Positions 25,221 through 34,681 of a DNA stretch of 64,000 nucleotides are shown piece by piece (position 1 is the first letter of the stretch; each line of letters starts with the position of its first letter). The DNA is taken from NCBI RefSeq assembly GCF_024609765.1, contig NZ_JANFDG010000012.1, positions 78,885-142,884 of the forward strand, written 5' to 3'. The notes beneath the pieces are model-generated. The model saw only the letters and a list, made by a program, of their open reading frames with translations, was not told where the DNA came from and made no database searches. Source of the DNA: Shinella pollutisoli (GTDB lineage Bacteria; Pseudomonadota; Alphaproteobacteria; Rhizobiales; Rhizobiaceae). A program made the translations under genes and the position numbers.

Positions 25221-27488
25221 ATGTCGCCCCACCATTCTTCCCACGCTCAGGGTCTTTCGCTGACGGACGAGGGAGGCGCTCCGCCCCGCCCCCTCATGAG
25301 CGCCGCGCTTGCCGCACAGGCCGGTCCGCTTCATATCGTCGATAATGCCGGCCTCCCCGGCCGGGCGCTCACAAGCCTTCACGGCCTCCATGACGAGGCC
25401 GTCCGTCGGCAGCTCGCCGGCATGCAGGCCGAGCTCGACGCCTACAAGGCAGCGCTCGACCAGCACGCGATCGTCGCCATCACCGACCCCTCGGGCCGGA
25501 TCACCCACGTGAACCAGCCCTTCTGCGCCATCTCGGGCTATACGAGCGAAGAGCTGGTCGGCCAGCGCCACAACATCGTCAATTCCGGCCACCACCCGCG
25601 CAGCTTCTTCGTCGAGATGTGGCAGAAGATCGCCCGGGGCGGGGTCTGGCGGGCGGAAATCTGCAACCGGGCGAAGACCGGCGACCTCTACTGGGTCGAC
25701 ACGACGATCGTCCCCTTCCGCCACGAGACGGAGAAGATCGGCGGCTTCGTGTCGATCCGCTACGACATCACCAAGCGCAAGCAGGCCGAGGCGCTGCTGC
25801 TCGACATCCTCGAGACGATCCCGGGCGGCGTCGCCGCGTTCGACGAGGAGGAGAAGCTGATCCTCTTCAACGAGGCCTATCGCGACTACCATGCCGGCAT
25901 CGCCGACAGGCTCACGCTCGGCATGCGGTTCGAGGAGATCGTCGACCTCGTCGTCGAGCGCGAGCAGGTGCGGCTCGCGAGCACGAGCCCGGAGCGCAAG
26001 GCGGCCTGGAAGGAGACCCGGATCCGCGCCTTCCGCAGGCCGACGCGGCCGCACACCCAGCAGCTTGCCGACGGCACCTGGCTGCAGGTGCAGGAGCGCC
26101 GGTCGGCCTCAGGCAACACCGTGAGCGTGCGCACGGACATCACGGAGCTGAAGAACGCCGAGTTCACGATCAAGAAGCAGGCCGAGCACGATTCGCTCAC
26201 CGGCCTCTACAATCGCTCCGTGCTTGCGGAGGCGCTCGAACGCGCCTGCGAGCGATCGAAGCGGACGGGGCAGTCCGCCGCCCTCGTCATCGCCGACCTC
26301 GACGGCTTCAAATGGGTGAACGACACGCTGGGCCACGCCGCCGGCGACCGGCTCCTCGTCGAGATCGCCGGTCGGCTGCAGGCGACGCTGCGCGCGAGCG
26401 ACATCGCCGTGCGGCTCGGCGGCGACGAGTTCGCCTTCATCCTGTCGCGGGTCTCCGGGCATGCGGCGGTCGAAAGGCTGATGAAGCGCGTGGTGCGGGC
26501 GGTGAAGGCGCCGCTCACCATCGCCGCGCGCACGATCGAGCCGCGCTGCAGCTTCGGCATCTGCCTCTTCCCGGACCAGGCGCGCTCGAAGGACGAGCTG
26601 ATGCGGAGCGCCGACATCGCCCTCTACGAGGCGAAGGCGACGAACCGCGGCGGCTACCGGGTCTTCCACACCGGCATGCGGCGCAAGGTCGAGGAGCGCG
26701 AGCGGCTGGCCGCCAGGCTGAAGGCCGACATCGGCGCGGGACGCGTCGACATCGCCCTTCAGCCGCAGGTCAGCCTCGTGGACGGCAGCCATATCGGCTT
26801 CGAGGTGCTCGCCCGCTGGAGCCGCGCCGGCCGGCACGTGCCGCCGCAGACCTTCATCCCGGTCGCCGAGGAGACGGGACTGATCGTCGACCTCGGCCGG
26901 GCGGTCACCGAGCGGGCCCTGGCGGCGGCGCGGCGGATGCGGGACGACGGCTTCGACTACGGCGTGATCGCGGTCAACGTCGCGGCGGCGCAGCTGCGGA
27001 CCGACGACTTCGTCGAGCAGATCGCGGCCTGCCTCGCGCGCCACGACATCGCGCCGTCCTCCTTCGAGATCGAGATCACCGAGAACGTCCTCCTCGACCG
27101 GGCGCCGGAGAAGATCCTGAGCGCGCTGGTCGGGCTCAAGCAACTCGGCGTGCTGATCGCGCTCGACGATTTCGGGACCGGCTACGCCTCCCTCACCCAT
27201 CTCAAGCAGTTCCCCGTCGACCGCCTGAAGATCGACCGCTCCTTCGTGCGCGACAGCACGAGCGATCCCGGCGATGCGGCGATCTGCAGGGCGACCATCG
27301 GCCTTGCCCACAGCCTCGGCCTGAAGGTGGTCGCGGAAGGCATCGAGACCGAGGAGCAACGCGGATTCCTGGCGAGCCAGGGCTGCGACTTCGGCCAGGG
27401 ATACCTGTTCGGCAAGCCGCTCCAGGGCACGGCCCTCGCGCAATATATCGACGCGCGCCCGGCGTCCGGATGCCGCCGCATGACATGA
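25221..27488 (+). CDS. PAS-PAS-GGDEF-EAL cyclic-di-GMP protein
   Basis: A 755-residue cytoplasmic protein. A first PAS domain of the Aer/NifL type ('AITDPSGRITHVNQPFCAISGY') is followed by a second PAS-like region ('LETIPGGVAAFDEEEKLILFNEAY'). The GGDEF domain has an intact GGDEF motif. The EAL domain has 'EVLARW', 'EITENVLLD' and 'DDFGTGYASL', so its catalytic residues look complete. Both cyclase and phosphodiesterase activities are possible. AGGAGA precedes the ATG. The neighbouring chemoreceptor suggests a link between sensing and motility or biofilm control. Confidence 0.93.
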   Translation: MSPHHSSHAQGLSLTDEGGAPPRPLMSAALAAQAGPLHIVDNAGLPGRALTSLHGLHDEAVRRQLAGMQAELDAYKAALDQHAIVAITDPSGRITHVNQPFCAISGYTSEELVGQRHNIVNSGHHPRSFFVEMWQKIARGGVWRAEICNRAKTGDLYWVDTTIVPFRHETEKIGGFVSIRYDITKRKQAEALLLDILETIPGGVAAFDEEEKLILFNEAYRDYHAGIADRLTLGMRFEEIVDLVVEREQVRLASTSPERKAAWKETRIRAFRRPTRPHTQQLADGTWLQVQERRSASGNTVSVRTDITELKNAEFTIKKQAEHDSLTGLYNRSVLAEALERACERSKRTGQSAALVIADLDGFKWVNDTLGHAAGDRLLVEIAGRLQATLRASDIAVRLGGDEFAFILSRVSGHAAVERLMKRVVRAVKAPLTIAARTIEPRCSFGICLFPDQARSKDELMRSADIALYEAKATNRGGYRVFHTGMRRKVEERERLAARLKADIGAGRVDIALQPQVSLVDGSHIGFEVLARWSRAGRHVPPQTFIPVAEETGLIVDLGRAVTERALAAARRMRDDGFDYGVIAVNVAAAQLRTDDFVEQIAACLARHDIAPSSFEIEITENVLLDRAPEKILSALVGLKQLGVLIALDDFGTGYASLTHLKQFPVDRLKIDRSFVRDSTSDPGDAAICRATIGLAHSLGLKVVAEGIETEEQRGFLASQGCDFGQGYLFGKPLQGTALAQYIDARPASGCRRMT

Positions 27489-27519
27489 CCGGACGGAGCG
27501 GAGGCGCGAAGGCCGCGCC

Positions 27520-28689
27520 TCAGCCGGCCCGCAAGATCCGGCGGCGGGCCGCCAGGCCGAGCACGGCACCCAGCGTGCAGAAGACGAGGAAGACCCAGCC
27601 CGAGACGGCGCCGGCCTGGATGCCGGACAGCAGGACGCCGACGGTGCAGCCGAGGCCCGTCATCGCTCCCCATCCCATCAGCACGCCGCCGGCAAAGCGC
27701 GCGGCCAGGCCGGATAGGCCCGGCCACGACGGCCTGAAGCGCCCCGCCGCCAGGGCGGCGGCGAAGCTCGCCAGCACCATCCCGGCAACGAAGAGACCGT
27801 TGGGCGATAGCAGCGCCGCCTTCACCGCGCTGACGCAGCCGCGAACCGTGTCCAGCCCGACGAGGGTCTCCGGAACGAGGCCCAGCGACAATCCTCCCGT
27901 GCGCACGAGGCTGCCCAGCTCCGCCGTCACGCCGAGAGGCGCCACGCGCAGATAGGCGAAGGCACCGATCGCGGCGACCAGCAGCCCCGTCACGACCGGG
28001 GGCCAGCGCCGGACGAAGATCGCCTCGTACGGCGAAGCGGCGTGCGGCTCGCTCTTCGGCGCCGGCCGGGCGCTGCGGAGAACCAGCCATGCTATCGATC
28101 CGAGGACAAGCAGGCCGGCGAGCGTGGCGCCGGCATAGCCGGCGATGCCGGGAAGCCAGATCGGCGGGTCGTCGAACACCGTCAGGGTGTAGAGCCTGTT
28201 CCAGGTCGAAAAGCCGATCAGGAAGCCCGCGGCGGCGCCGAGGAGGGCGGCGATCGAGCCGAAGGCGCCCTCCCCCAGCCGGTAGAGATGCGCCGAGAGG
28301 CAGGAGCCGGAGACGGCCATGCCGAGGCCGAAGGTGAAGGCGGCGGCCGCGAGCACCGGCCCGACGGGACCGACATGGGCGTTGGGCGGCAGGCGGTCCG
28401 GCTGCGGCACCGGCACCCAGGCCCCGAGCACGGCCTGGTAGAGGACGATCCCGGCGGCGAGCGCCACCAGGACGGCGATCACGCCCGACGCATCCCGCTC
28501 CTCGACGAAGTCGCGCAGGTTGCACAGGAAGCAGAACCGGCCCCGTTGCAGGACGATGCCGAACGCAGCGCCGGCGACGAGCGAGAAGGAGAGAGCCCGC
28601 CCGCCGGCATCCTGCGCCAGCCAGATGCTCCAGGCGAGGACGAGGACGAGCACCGACAGGCAAAGAAGGCGGGCAGCGATGGGAGACAT
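27520..28689 (-). CDS. YeeE/YedE (TsuA-like) sulfur-compound transporter
   Basis: A 389-residue integral membrane protein of the YeeE/YedE family, whose best-known member imports thiosulfate. Conserved cysteines sit in 'GRFCFLCNLRD', 'GSCLSAHLYRLGEG', 'VRGCVSAVKAAL' and 'GLGCTVGVLLSGIQAG', the half-helix loops that pass the substrate sulfur. It lies 102 bases after a periplasmic rhodanese gene, probably in the same unit, so thiosulfate or a persulfide may be handed from rhodanese to transporter. A sulfur-type palindrome precedes the pair. Confidence 0.9.
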   Translation of the reverse strand: MSPIAARLLCLSVLVLVLAWSIWLAQDAGGRALSFSLVAGAAFGIVLQRGRFCFLCNLRDFVEERDASGVIAVLVALAAGIVLYQAVLGAWVPVPQPDRLPPNAHVGPVGPVLAAAAFTFGLGMAVSGSCLSAHLYRLGEGAFGSIAALLGAAAGFLIGFSTWNRLYTLTVFDDPPIWLPGIAGYAGATLAGLLVLGSIAWLVLRSARPAPKSEPHAASPYEAIFVRRWPPVVTGLLVAAIGAFAYLRVAPLGVTAELGSLVRTGGLSLGLVPETLVGLDTVRGCVSAVKAALLSPNGLFVAGMVLASFAAALAAGRFRPSWPGLSGLAARFAGGVLMGWGAMTGLGCTVGVLLSGIQAGAVSGWVFLVFCTLGAVLGLAARRRILRAG

Positions 28690-28791
28690 GGCGATCCGGC
28701 GGCTCGAAATGAAAATGCGGGCGGACCTGGGAGGTCGTCCGCCCGCGTCGGCATCCCGCGCGGCGCGAGCGCCGCGCCTCGGGAATCGCCG

Positions 28792-29721
28792 TTATTTCCC
28801 GGTCCAGATCGTGCCGGCGATGTTGTTCACCGGCACGCCGACGGCGTTGCCGTATTCGGTCCAGGAACCGTCGTAGTTGCGCACGTCGTAGCCGAGGATC
28901 TTCTTCAGCGCGAACCAGGTATGGCTCGATCGCTCGCCGATGCGGCAATAGGTGATGACGGGCGTCGAGCCGTCGACGCCCTTCTCCGCATAGATCGCCC
29001 TGATCTCGTCGGCGGATTTGAAGGTGCCGTCCTCGTTGACGATCCTGCCCCACGGAACGTTGACGGCCCCCGGGATGTGGCCTGCGCGCACCGACAGTTC
29101 CTTCACGCCCTCAGGCGCGAAGATCTTGCCCTCGTATTCGTCGGCCGAGCGGATATCGACGAGCTTGATGTCGTGCTTGCCCTCCGCGACCGCGACGACG
29201 TCGACGAAGCGCGCGCGCACGGAATTGTCGCGCTCGGCGAGCGTCAGGGTGGAATCGGCATGGTCCGGAACCGCGGTGTCGAGCGGCAGGCCCTGCGCTT
29301 CCCAGAGCTTGCGCCCGCCGTCGAGCAGCCTGACCTGGCTGCCGAGGCCGTAGACCTCGAACACCCATGCGCCCCAGGCGGCGAACCAGTTGTTGTTGTC
29401 GCCGTAGAGGACGATCGTCGTGTCCTTGTCGACGCCGGCGTCGCGCAGGACCTTCTCGAAGGCCTCGCGGCTGGCGATGTCCCGCTTCTGCGGATCGACG
29501 AGATCGGTGTGCCAGTCGAGATGGGCGGCGCCTGGAATATGGCCGCGCTCGTAGACGCCGGTATCGACGCTGACCTCGAAGACGCGGACCTTCGGGTTCG
29601 ACAGATTGTCCTGCAGCCATTTCGCATCGACCAGCGCATCCGACGCCGATGCCTGTCCGGCGAGAAGCGTCATCGCCGAAGCGACGGCCGAAAAAATCTT
29701 AATGCCCCGGATTCCCGTCAT
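28792..29721 (-). CDS. periplasmic rhodanese-type sulfurtransferase
   Basis: A 309-residue protein with a signal peptide (cleavage near 'GQASASDA') and two rhodanese domains. The C-terminal domain carries the active-site loop 'TYCRIGERSSH', with Cys as persulfide carrier. The first domain, with 'VLYGDNNNWFAAW', lacks the cysteine, as expected for thiosulfate sulfurtransferases (SseA-like). It is followed by the YeeE/YedE transporter gene and preceded by the sulfur palindrome. It probably mobilises sulfur from thiosulfate in the periplasm. Confidence 0.9.
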   Translation of the reverse strand: MTGIRGIKIFSAVASAMTLLAGQASASDALVDAKWLQDNLSNPKVRVFEVSVDTGVYERGHIPGAAHLDWHTDLVDPQKRDIASREAFEKVLRDAGVDKDTTIVLYGDNNNWFAAWGAWVFEVYGLGSQVRLLDGGRKLWEAQGLPLDTAVPDHADSTLTLAERDNSVRARFVDVVAVAEGKHDIKLVDIRSADEYEGKIFAPEGVKELSVRAGHIPGAVNVPWGRIVNEDGTFKSADEIRAIYAEKGVDGSTPVITYCRIGERSSHTWFALKKILGYDVRNYDGSWTEYGNAVGVPVNNIAGTIWTGK

Positions 29722-29794
29722 GTCATTGCTCCCCTAAGCGCGATATCAGACGGCAGGAGCATCGCTCGCTTCGGAGCCGCCCGGAAGGCAGAGT

Positions 29795-29815
29795 ATTCTA
29801 TAATTTTTGTAGAAT
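29795..29815 (-). promoter_or_regulatory. sulfur-regulon palindrome, copy 2
   Basis: ATTCTA-N9-TAGAAT, a perfect inverted repeat in an AT-rich patch 74 bases before the rhodanese gene. It is the most symmetrical of the three copies. Confidence 0.62.
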
Positions 29816-29863
29816 TTAGACGCGCTTACTCTCCGTCCGGCGACGGCCCGGAGACCGGCCGGC

Positions 29864-30712
29864 TCAGATCATGTATTCCGGCTCGCTGAGCGTCTGGTCC
29901 ATGGTCACGCCCGGCAGGGCCGTATGCGGCTTGCCCACGGGCCTCGCCGGAACGCCGACAACGGAGGTATAGGGCGCGACGGGGGTGACGACGACGCTGC
30001 CCGCGCCGACCTTGGCGCCGATGCCGACCTCGATGTTGCCGAGGATCTTCGCGCCCGCGCCGATCAGCACGCCGCGGCGCACCTTCGGGTGGCGGTCGCC
30101 GGTCTCCTTGCCCGTTCCGCCCAGCGTCACGTTCTGGAGGATGGAGACCTCGTCCTCCACGACCGCCGTCTCGCCGATGACGAGGCCGCTGCCGTGATCG
30201 AGCATGATGCCGCGACCCATCACCGCGGCGGGGTGGATATCGATCGCGAAGGCCTCCGAGATCCGGCTCTGGACGTGGCGGGCGAGGTGGCGGCGCCCCG
30301 TCGTCCACAGCCAGTGGCCGACGCGATAGGCCTGCAGCGCGGAGAACCCCTTGAAGTAGAGGAACGGCGTCAGGACCTCGGTATTACAGGGATCGCGGTC
30401 CTTTACGGCCTCGAGATCGGCTGCCGCCGCCCCGAGCAGGCCCGGCCTGTCGGTATAGGCGCCGTGGATCAGCGCGAGCAGCTCGTCGCGGTCGACGTCG
30501 TGGTCGGAAAGCTTGATCGCCAGGCGGTGCGAGAGCGCGTGGCCGAAACTCGCGTGCATCAGCACCGCCGAGTTCATCGCGCGCGCCAGCGCCTGGTCGC
30601 GCTGGGCCGCGGCACCCGCCTCCTGCCGCAGGGTCTCCCAGAGCGCGGCGACGGCACCGCGGGCGGCGTCCTCGACGGGAAGGAAAACGACGTTGTTCTC
30701 GTGTCCGGGCAT
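29864..30712 (-). CDS. cysE: serine O-acetyltransferase
   Basis: A 282-residue enzyme that acetylates serine with acetyl-CoA, the first step of cysteine synthesis. The helical N-terminal domain is followed by left-handed beta-helix hexapeptide repeats: 'IDIHPAAVMGRGIMLDHGSGLVIGETAVV' (with the catalytic His/Asp), 'VTLGGTGK' and 'GNIEVGIGAKVGAGSVV'. The ATG at 30712 is favoured; the extension to 30814 overlaps the ATPase gene. It lies 49 bases downstream of ssuB, so cysteine precursor supply is tied to sulfonate uptake. Confidence 0.94.
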   Translation of the reverse strand: MPGHENNVVFLPVEDAARGAVAALWETLRQEAGAAAQRDQALARAMNSAVLMHASFGHALSHRLAIKLSDHDVDRDELLALIHGAYTDRPGLLGAAAADLEAVKDRDPCNTEVLTPFLYFKGFSALQAYRVGHWLWTTGRRHLARHVQSRISEAFAIDIHPAAVMGRGIMLDHGSGLVIGETAVVEDEVSILQNVTLGGTGKETGDRHPKVRRGVLIGAGAKILGNIEVGIGAKVGAGSVVVTPVAPYTSVVGVPARPVGKPHTALPGVTMDQTLSEPEYMI

Positions 30713-30761
30713 GGTTCGACCTCGTCGCGAAGCGGATGGCCGCCCCGCGGCCCCGGCGGCT

Positions 30762-31505
30762 CTACACCGCGTCCAGGATCTGCCTCTGGAGATCGACGGC
30801 CCGCGGGTCGGCAAGCTCCTGCCGGGGACGGTCGAGATCGATCTCGATATCGAGGGCGATGGCGCCCTCCCGCAGCACGACGACCCGGTCGGCGAGCGCG
30901 ACGGCCTCCGCGACGTCGTGGGTGATCAGCACCGTGGTGAAGCCGCGGCCCGTCCAGATTCGCTCCAGCAGGCGGTGCATCTCGATGCGTGTCAGCGCGT
31001 CCAGCGCGCCGAAGGGCTCGTCGAGCAGCAGGATCTGCGGCTCGCTGACCAGCGCCCGGGCGAGCGCCACGCGCTGGCGCTGGCCGCCGGAGAGCACGCT
31101 CGGCCAGTCGCCCTCCCGGCCTTCCAGTCCGACATCTGCGAGCGTGCCCCTCGCCTTCTCCTGCCAGTTCGGCCCGCGGGCGATGCCGACGTTCTCGACG
31201 ACGGTCTGCCAGGGCACGAGGCGCGCCTCCTGGAACAGCAGGCGCACGGACGGATGCAGGCGCTCGACCTTGCGCCCGCCGATGCCGACGCGGCCGCTGC
31301 TCGGCGCGTCGAGCCCGGCGATGAGGCGCATCAGCGTTGACTTGCCGCCGCCCGACCGGCCGACGACGGCGAGGAACTGGCCCGCCGGGACCTCCAGGTT
31401 GAAATTTGCGAGCACGCTGAGCGCGCCGAAGGCCTTTTCGACCCGGACGAGCGAGATCGGCAGGCCGCCGGCGCTTTCCGGCACGTAGAAATCGGCAAGG
31501 CTCAC
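30762..31505 (-). CDS. ssuB: aliphatic sulfonate ABC transporter ATPase
   Basis: A 247-residue ATPase with Walker A 'GRSGGGKST', the LVPW form of the Q-loop ('LFQEARLVPW'), signature 'LSGGQRQRVALARAL', Walker B '[12 protein letters not shown]' and 'LITHDVAEAV'. It starts at a GTG at 31505 whose GTGA overlaps the permease stop. All motifs are intact. It energises sulfonate import with the products of the two genes upstream. Confidence 0.94.
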   Translation of the reverse strand: MSLADFYVPESAGGLPISLVRVEKAFGALSVLANFNLEVPAGQFLAVVGRSGGGKSTLMRLIAGLDAPSSGRVGIGGRKVERLHPSVRLLFQEARLVPWQTVVENVGIARGPNWQEKARGTLADVGLEGREGDWPSVLSGGQRQRVALARALVSEPQILLLDEPFGALDALTRIEMHRLLERIWTGRGFTTVLITHDVAEAVALADRVVVLREGAIALDIEIDLDRPRQELADPRAVDLQRQILDAV

Positions 31506-32338
31506 GGCTCGCCTCCCGGCTTCGCCTGATAGGCGGGGTGCCAGACCAGCACGCGCTTCTCGATCAGGCGGGTCGCGACGTCGGCGAGCTTGCCGAGCAG
31601 GGCGTAGACGATGATGCCGAGCAGGACGACGTCGGTCTGCAGGAACTCCCGCGCGTTCATCGTCATGTAGCCGATGCCGCTGGTGGCGGAGATCGTCTCG
31701 GCGACGATGAGCGTCAGCCACATGAAGCCGAGCGCGTAGCGCAGGCCGACGAGGATGGAGGGCAGCGCACCGGGCAGGATGATCCGCCGGATGAGCGCCT
31801 TGCGGTCGAGCCCGTAGACGGAGGCCATCTCGACGAGCTGCGGGTCGATGGTGCGCACGCCGTAGAAGGTGTTGATGTAGATCGGGAAGAAGACGCCGAT
31901 CGACACGAGGAAGATCTTCGCCGTCTCGTCGATGCCGAACCACAGGATGACGAGCGGGATGAGCGCCAGATGCGGGATGTTGCGCACCATCTGCAGCGTG
32001 CTGTCGAAAAGCGTCTCGGCCGGACGCCAGAGCCCGTTGACGACGCCCGCGACGAAGCCGAGCCCGCCGCCGATGACAAGGCCGATCAGCGCGCGCTGCG
32101 TCGAGGCCAGCGTGTGGAAGAACAGCGAACCGTCCAGCAGCGACCGCCAGAAGGCGGCGGCGACGGTCGTCGGCGCCGGCATGAGGCGGGCGGTCACGAG
32201 GCCGGTGCGGGCGGCGATCTCCCAGACGATCAGCAGCGCGACGGGAAGAACCCAGGGCGCGAGCGCGCCGCCCAGGCTCTTCAGGTTGGGTCTGCGGGTC
32301 TCGCCGGCAGCATAACCGGCCACCGACGTCTCCGCCAT
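31502..32338 (-). CDS. ssuC: aliphatic sulfonate ABC transporter permease
   Basis: A 278-residue permease with about six membrane helices. The EAA loop is 'EMASVYGLDRKALIRRIILPGALPSILVGLRYALG'. The ATG at 32338 shares one base with the stop of ssuA (TGATG). The longer in-frame reading up to 33214 is a shadow of ssuA. Confidence 0.93.
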   Translation of the reverse strand: MAETSVAGYAAGETRRPNLKSLGGALAPWVLPVALLIVWEIAARTGLVTARLMPAPTTVAAAFWRSLLDGSLFFHTLASTQRALIGLVIGGGLGFVAGVVNGLWRPAETLFDSTLQMVRNIPHLALIPLVILWFGIDETAKIFLVSIGVFFPIYINTFYGVRTIDPQLVEMASVYGLDRKALIRRIILPGALPSILVGLRYALGFMWLTLIVAETISATSGIGYMTMNAREFLQTDVVLLGIIVYALLGKLADVATRLIEKRVLVWHPAYQAKPGGEP

Positions 32339-33291
32339 CAGGCACCGCCCTTGCGCACGACATCGGCGATCGAGATCCTCTCGGGGATCAGGCCGAGGTC
32401 GAAGAACGTGTCGGCGATCGCCTGCTGCTGCCTGACGACGCTCTCGTCGATCGCCTTGACGCCGTAGGACTGGCGTTCCAGCGCGATGGCGAGCACATCC
32501 TCGGGAATGCCGACGGAGGGCGAAAGCTCGGCCGCCGCCGCGGCGGTATTGGCCTTCGCCCATTCGTCGATCTCGGCGACGGCCTCGATCACCACGTCGA
32601 CCGCCTCGGGATTGTTTTCCACGAAGGTCTTCGCGCCGAGATAGAACTGGTGGTTCGGCACGATGCCCTCGCCGTTGCGCAGCTCGCGCGCCTCGATCGC
32701 GACTTCCGCGGCCGCCTGGAAGGGATCCCAGATGACCCAGGCGTCGACCGCGCCCTGCTCGAAGGCGGCGCGCGCATCGGCCGGCGGCAGGAAGGAGGTC
32801 TTGATGTCGCTGTATGCGAGACCGGCCTCCTCCAGGGCCTTCACCAGCAGGAAGTGCACGTTCGAGCCCTTGTTGAGGGCGACCGTCTTGCCCTTGAGGT
32901 CCGCCACGGTCCTGACGGGGCTGTCCTTCGGCACGAGGATCGCCTCGCCGCGCGCCGCAGGCGGCTCGTGCGCGACGTAGATGAGCGGCGCACCGGCGGC
33001 CTGCGCGAAGATCGGCGGCGTCTCGCCGGTCGTACCGAAATCGACGGCGCCGACATTGAGGGCTTCGAGCAGCTGCGGGCCGGCGGGGAACTCCGTCCAC
33101 GTCACCGTATAGCCGATCTTCTCCAGCTTCTCCTCGAGAAGGCCCTTGCCCTTGAGCAGCACGAGCGTGCCGTACTTCTGGTAGCCGATGCGGACCTCCT
33201 TGTCGGCGGCCCATGCCGGTCCGCCGCCCAGGAACGGCAGGACGAACCCGGCGGCGAGAGCGGTCGAGAAAATGCGGCGCGAAATCGTCAT
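32338..33291 (-). CDS. ssuA: aliphatic sulfonate-binding protein
   Basis: A 317-residue periplasmic binding protein with a signal peptide ('FSTALAAGFVLPFLGGGPAWAAD'). The segments 'VRIGYQKYGTLVLLKGKGLLEEKL', 'VDFGTTGETPPIFAQAAGAPLIYVA' and 'ADLKGKTVALNKGSNVHFLLVKALE' are those of SsuA. It is the first gene of an ssuACB-cysE operon, preceded by a sulfur palindrome. Confidence 0.95.
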   Translation of the reverse strand: MTISRRIFSTALAAGFVLPFLGGGPAWAADKEVRIGYQKYGTLVLLKGKGLLEEKLEKIGYTVTWTEFPAGPQLLEALNVGAVDFGTTGETPPIFAQAAGAPLIYVAHEPPAARGEAILVPKDSPVRTVADLKGKTVALNKGSNVHFLLVKALEEAGLAYSDIKTSFLPPADARAAFEQGAVDAWVIWDPFQAAAEVAIEARELRNGEGIVPNHQFYLGAKTFVENNPEAVDVVIEAVAEIDEWAKANTAAAAAELSPSVGIPEDVLAIALERQSYGVKAIDESVVRQQQAIADTFFDLGLIPERISIADVVRKGGA

Positions 33292-33317
33292 GGCGTTCCC
33301 CTGCGTTGAAATCCGTT

Positions 33318-33338
33318 AGACTATATAATCTATAGATT
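33318..33338 (-). promoter_or_regulatory. sulfur-regulon palindrome, copy 3
   Basis: On the minus strand it reads AATCTA-N9-TAGTCT, 27 bases before ssuA. It shares arm sequence and the 9-bp spacer with copies 1 and 2. Its nearness to the start suggests it overlaps the promoter. Confidence 0.6.
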
Positions 33339-33521
33339 TCACACTATTTCGAGGACACCCATTCCAACCTGTACGGCGCGCGTAGTTTTTTCTCCTATGC
33401 AGGAACGCTCATGGCCGCCGCCGCCCTCGGCCGACGACAGGCAGCGGCGCACCGGACGGCGAAGGATGCCGCCGAGCGGCTGCCGGCCTCTTCTTCGCGC
33501 TGACGAGGATACGCGGCCTCG

Positions 33522-34304
33522 TCACACGGTTGGTATCGTGCCGCCATCCATGACGAATTCCGTGCCCGTCGCCGCGCCGGCGCGAGGGGAGACGACGAAA
33601 GCGATCAGATCGGCGATTTCGGCGGGCCTGGCGGGCCGGCCGAGCGGGATGCCGCCGAGCGAATCCATGATGATCTTCCTGCCGCCCTCGTAGTCGGTGC
33701 CCGCCTGTTCGGCGAGGCGCCCGGCCATCGCGACCGCCGCCTCGGTCTCCACCCAGCCGGGAGAGACCCGCACCACGCGAACGCCCTTCGGCGCGACCTC
33801 CTTCGACAGGCTCTTGCTGTAGGTCGAAAGGGCGGCCTTCGCCGCGGCGTAGGCGGTCGTGGATTCGGGAAGCGGCAGGCGGCTCTGGATCGAGGTGACA
33901 TGCACGATCACGCCCGACCCTCGCGCGATCATTCCGGGCAAAAGCGCACGGTCGAGGCGGACGGCCGGCATGAGGTTCCAGTTCAGTTCCCTGAACCATT
34001 CCGCATCGTCGAGCGCCGCAAACCCGCCGCCGGGCGCGGACGAACCGCCGACCACATGCACGACGACGTCCACGCCGCCGAGGCGATCGACGACGCCGGC
34101 GGCCACGTCGGCGCAGCCTTCGGCGGTCGCGAGGTCGGCGGCGATGAAGTGGACACCCTCGATCGCACCGGCCGGCACGGTGCGTGCCGTCGTCACCACG
34201 CGCGCGCCGGCCTCGCGCAACGCCCCGACCACGGCCGCGCCGATGCCCTTCGTTCCACCCGTCACCAGGGCACGCGCGCCCTCCAGGCCGAGATCGACGC
34301 TCAC
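33522..34304 (-). CDS. short-chain dehydrogenase/reductase
   Basis: A 260-residue Rossmann-fold oxidoreductase with the 'TGGTKGIG' cofactor loop, a catalytic serine in 'VTSIQS' and 'YAAAK' (Y-x-x-x-K). The GTG start at 34304 overlaps the stop of the SnoaL-like gene (GTGA). The unit is divergent from an HxlR regulator, which suggests induction by a reactive electrophile or xenobiotic. The substrate is unknown. Confidence 0.9.
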   Translation of the reverse strand: MSVDLGLEGARALVTGGTKGIGAAVVGALREAGARVVTTARTVPAGAIEGVHFIAADLATAEGCADVAAGVVDRLGGVDVVVHVVGGSSAPGGGFAALDDAEWFRELNWNLMPAVRLDRALLPGMIARGSGVIVHVTSIQSRLPLPESTTAYAAAKAALSTYSKSLSKEVAPKGVRVVRVSPGWVETEAAVAMAGRLAEQAGTDYEGGRKIIMDSLGGIPLGRPARPAEIADLIAFVVSPRAGAATGTEFVMDGGTIPTV

Positions 34305-34627
34305 GGGGCGATCTCCAGCTGCGCGATCTTCCCGCCCTCCAGAACGAACGCATAGCGCAGATCGACGGGGCTGCCGGGGAAGTCTCCCGAGACACGGGCC
34401 GTCACCACGATCCGGTCGCCGTCCCCGCCGATCGCGAAGGGGGCCGTGGTATACCGAAATTTCGCGGACGCTTCTGCCTTCCATCGGCGGATGGCGTCGC
34501 GGCCCTCATGGGTCCGGCGCTCATCGACGACGGCGGCGTTCTCGGTGAAGCAGAGGGCGACGGCGTCGCCGTCGTTCTGATCGGCGGCGAAATAGGCCGC
34601 GACCGGCTCCGGCAGGGTGATCGGCAT
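34301..34627 (-). CDS. SnoaL/NTF2-like fold protein
   Basis: A 108-residue protein with the small cone-shaped NTF2-like fold: '[28 protein letters not shown]' and '[34 protein letters not shown]'. Such proteins act as isomerases, dehydratases or ligand binders. It is translationally coupled to the SDR downstream and divergent from the HxlR gene. Confidence 0.88.
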   Translation of the reverse strand: MPITLPEPVAAYFAADQNDGDAVALCFTENAAVVDERRTHEGRDAIRRWKAEASAKFRYTTAPFAIGGDGDRIVVTARVSGDFPGSPVDLRYAFVLEGGKIAQLEIAP

Positions 34628-34681
34628 GACGGTTCTCCGATTTCTGTTGTCTCGGAGTATAAATCGCCTTACCCTGCAAAA

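Noticed and set aside
22869..26054. 1061-codon open frame on the minus strand
   Set aside because: Antisense shadow of the chemoreceptor and PAS-GGDEF-EAL genes.
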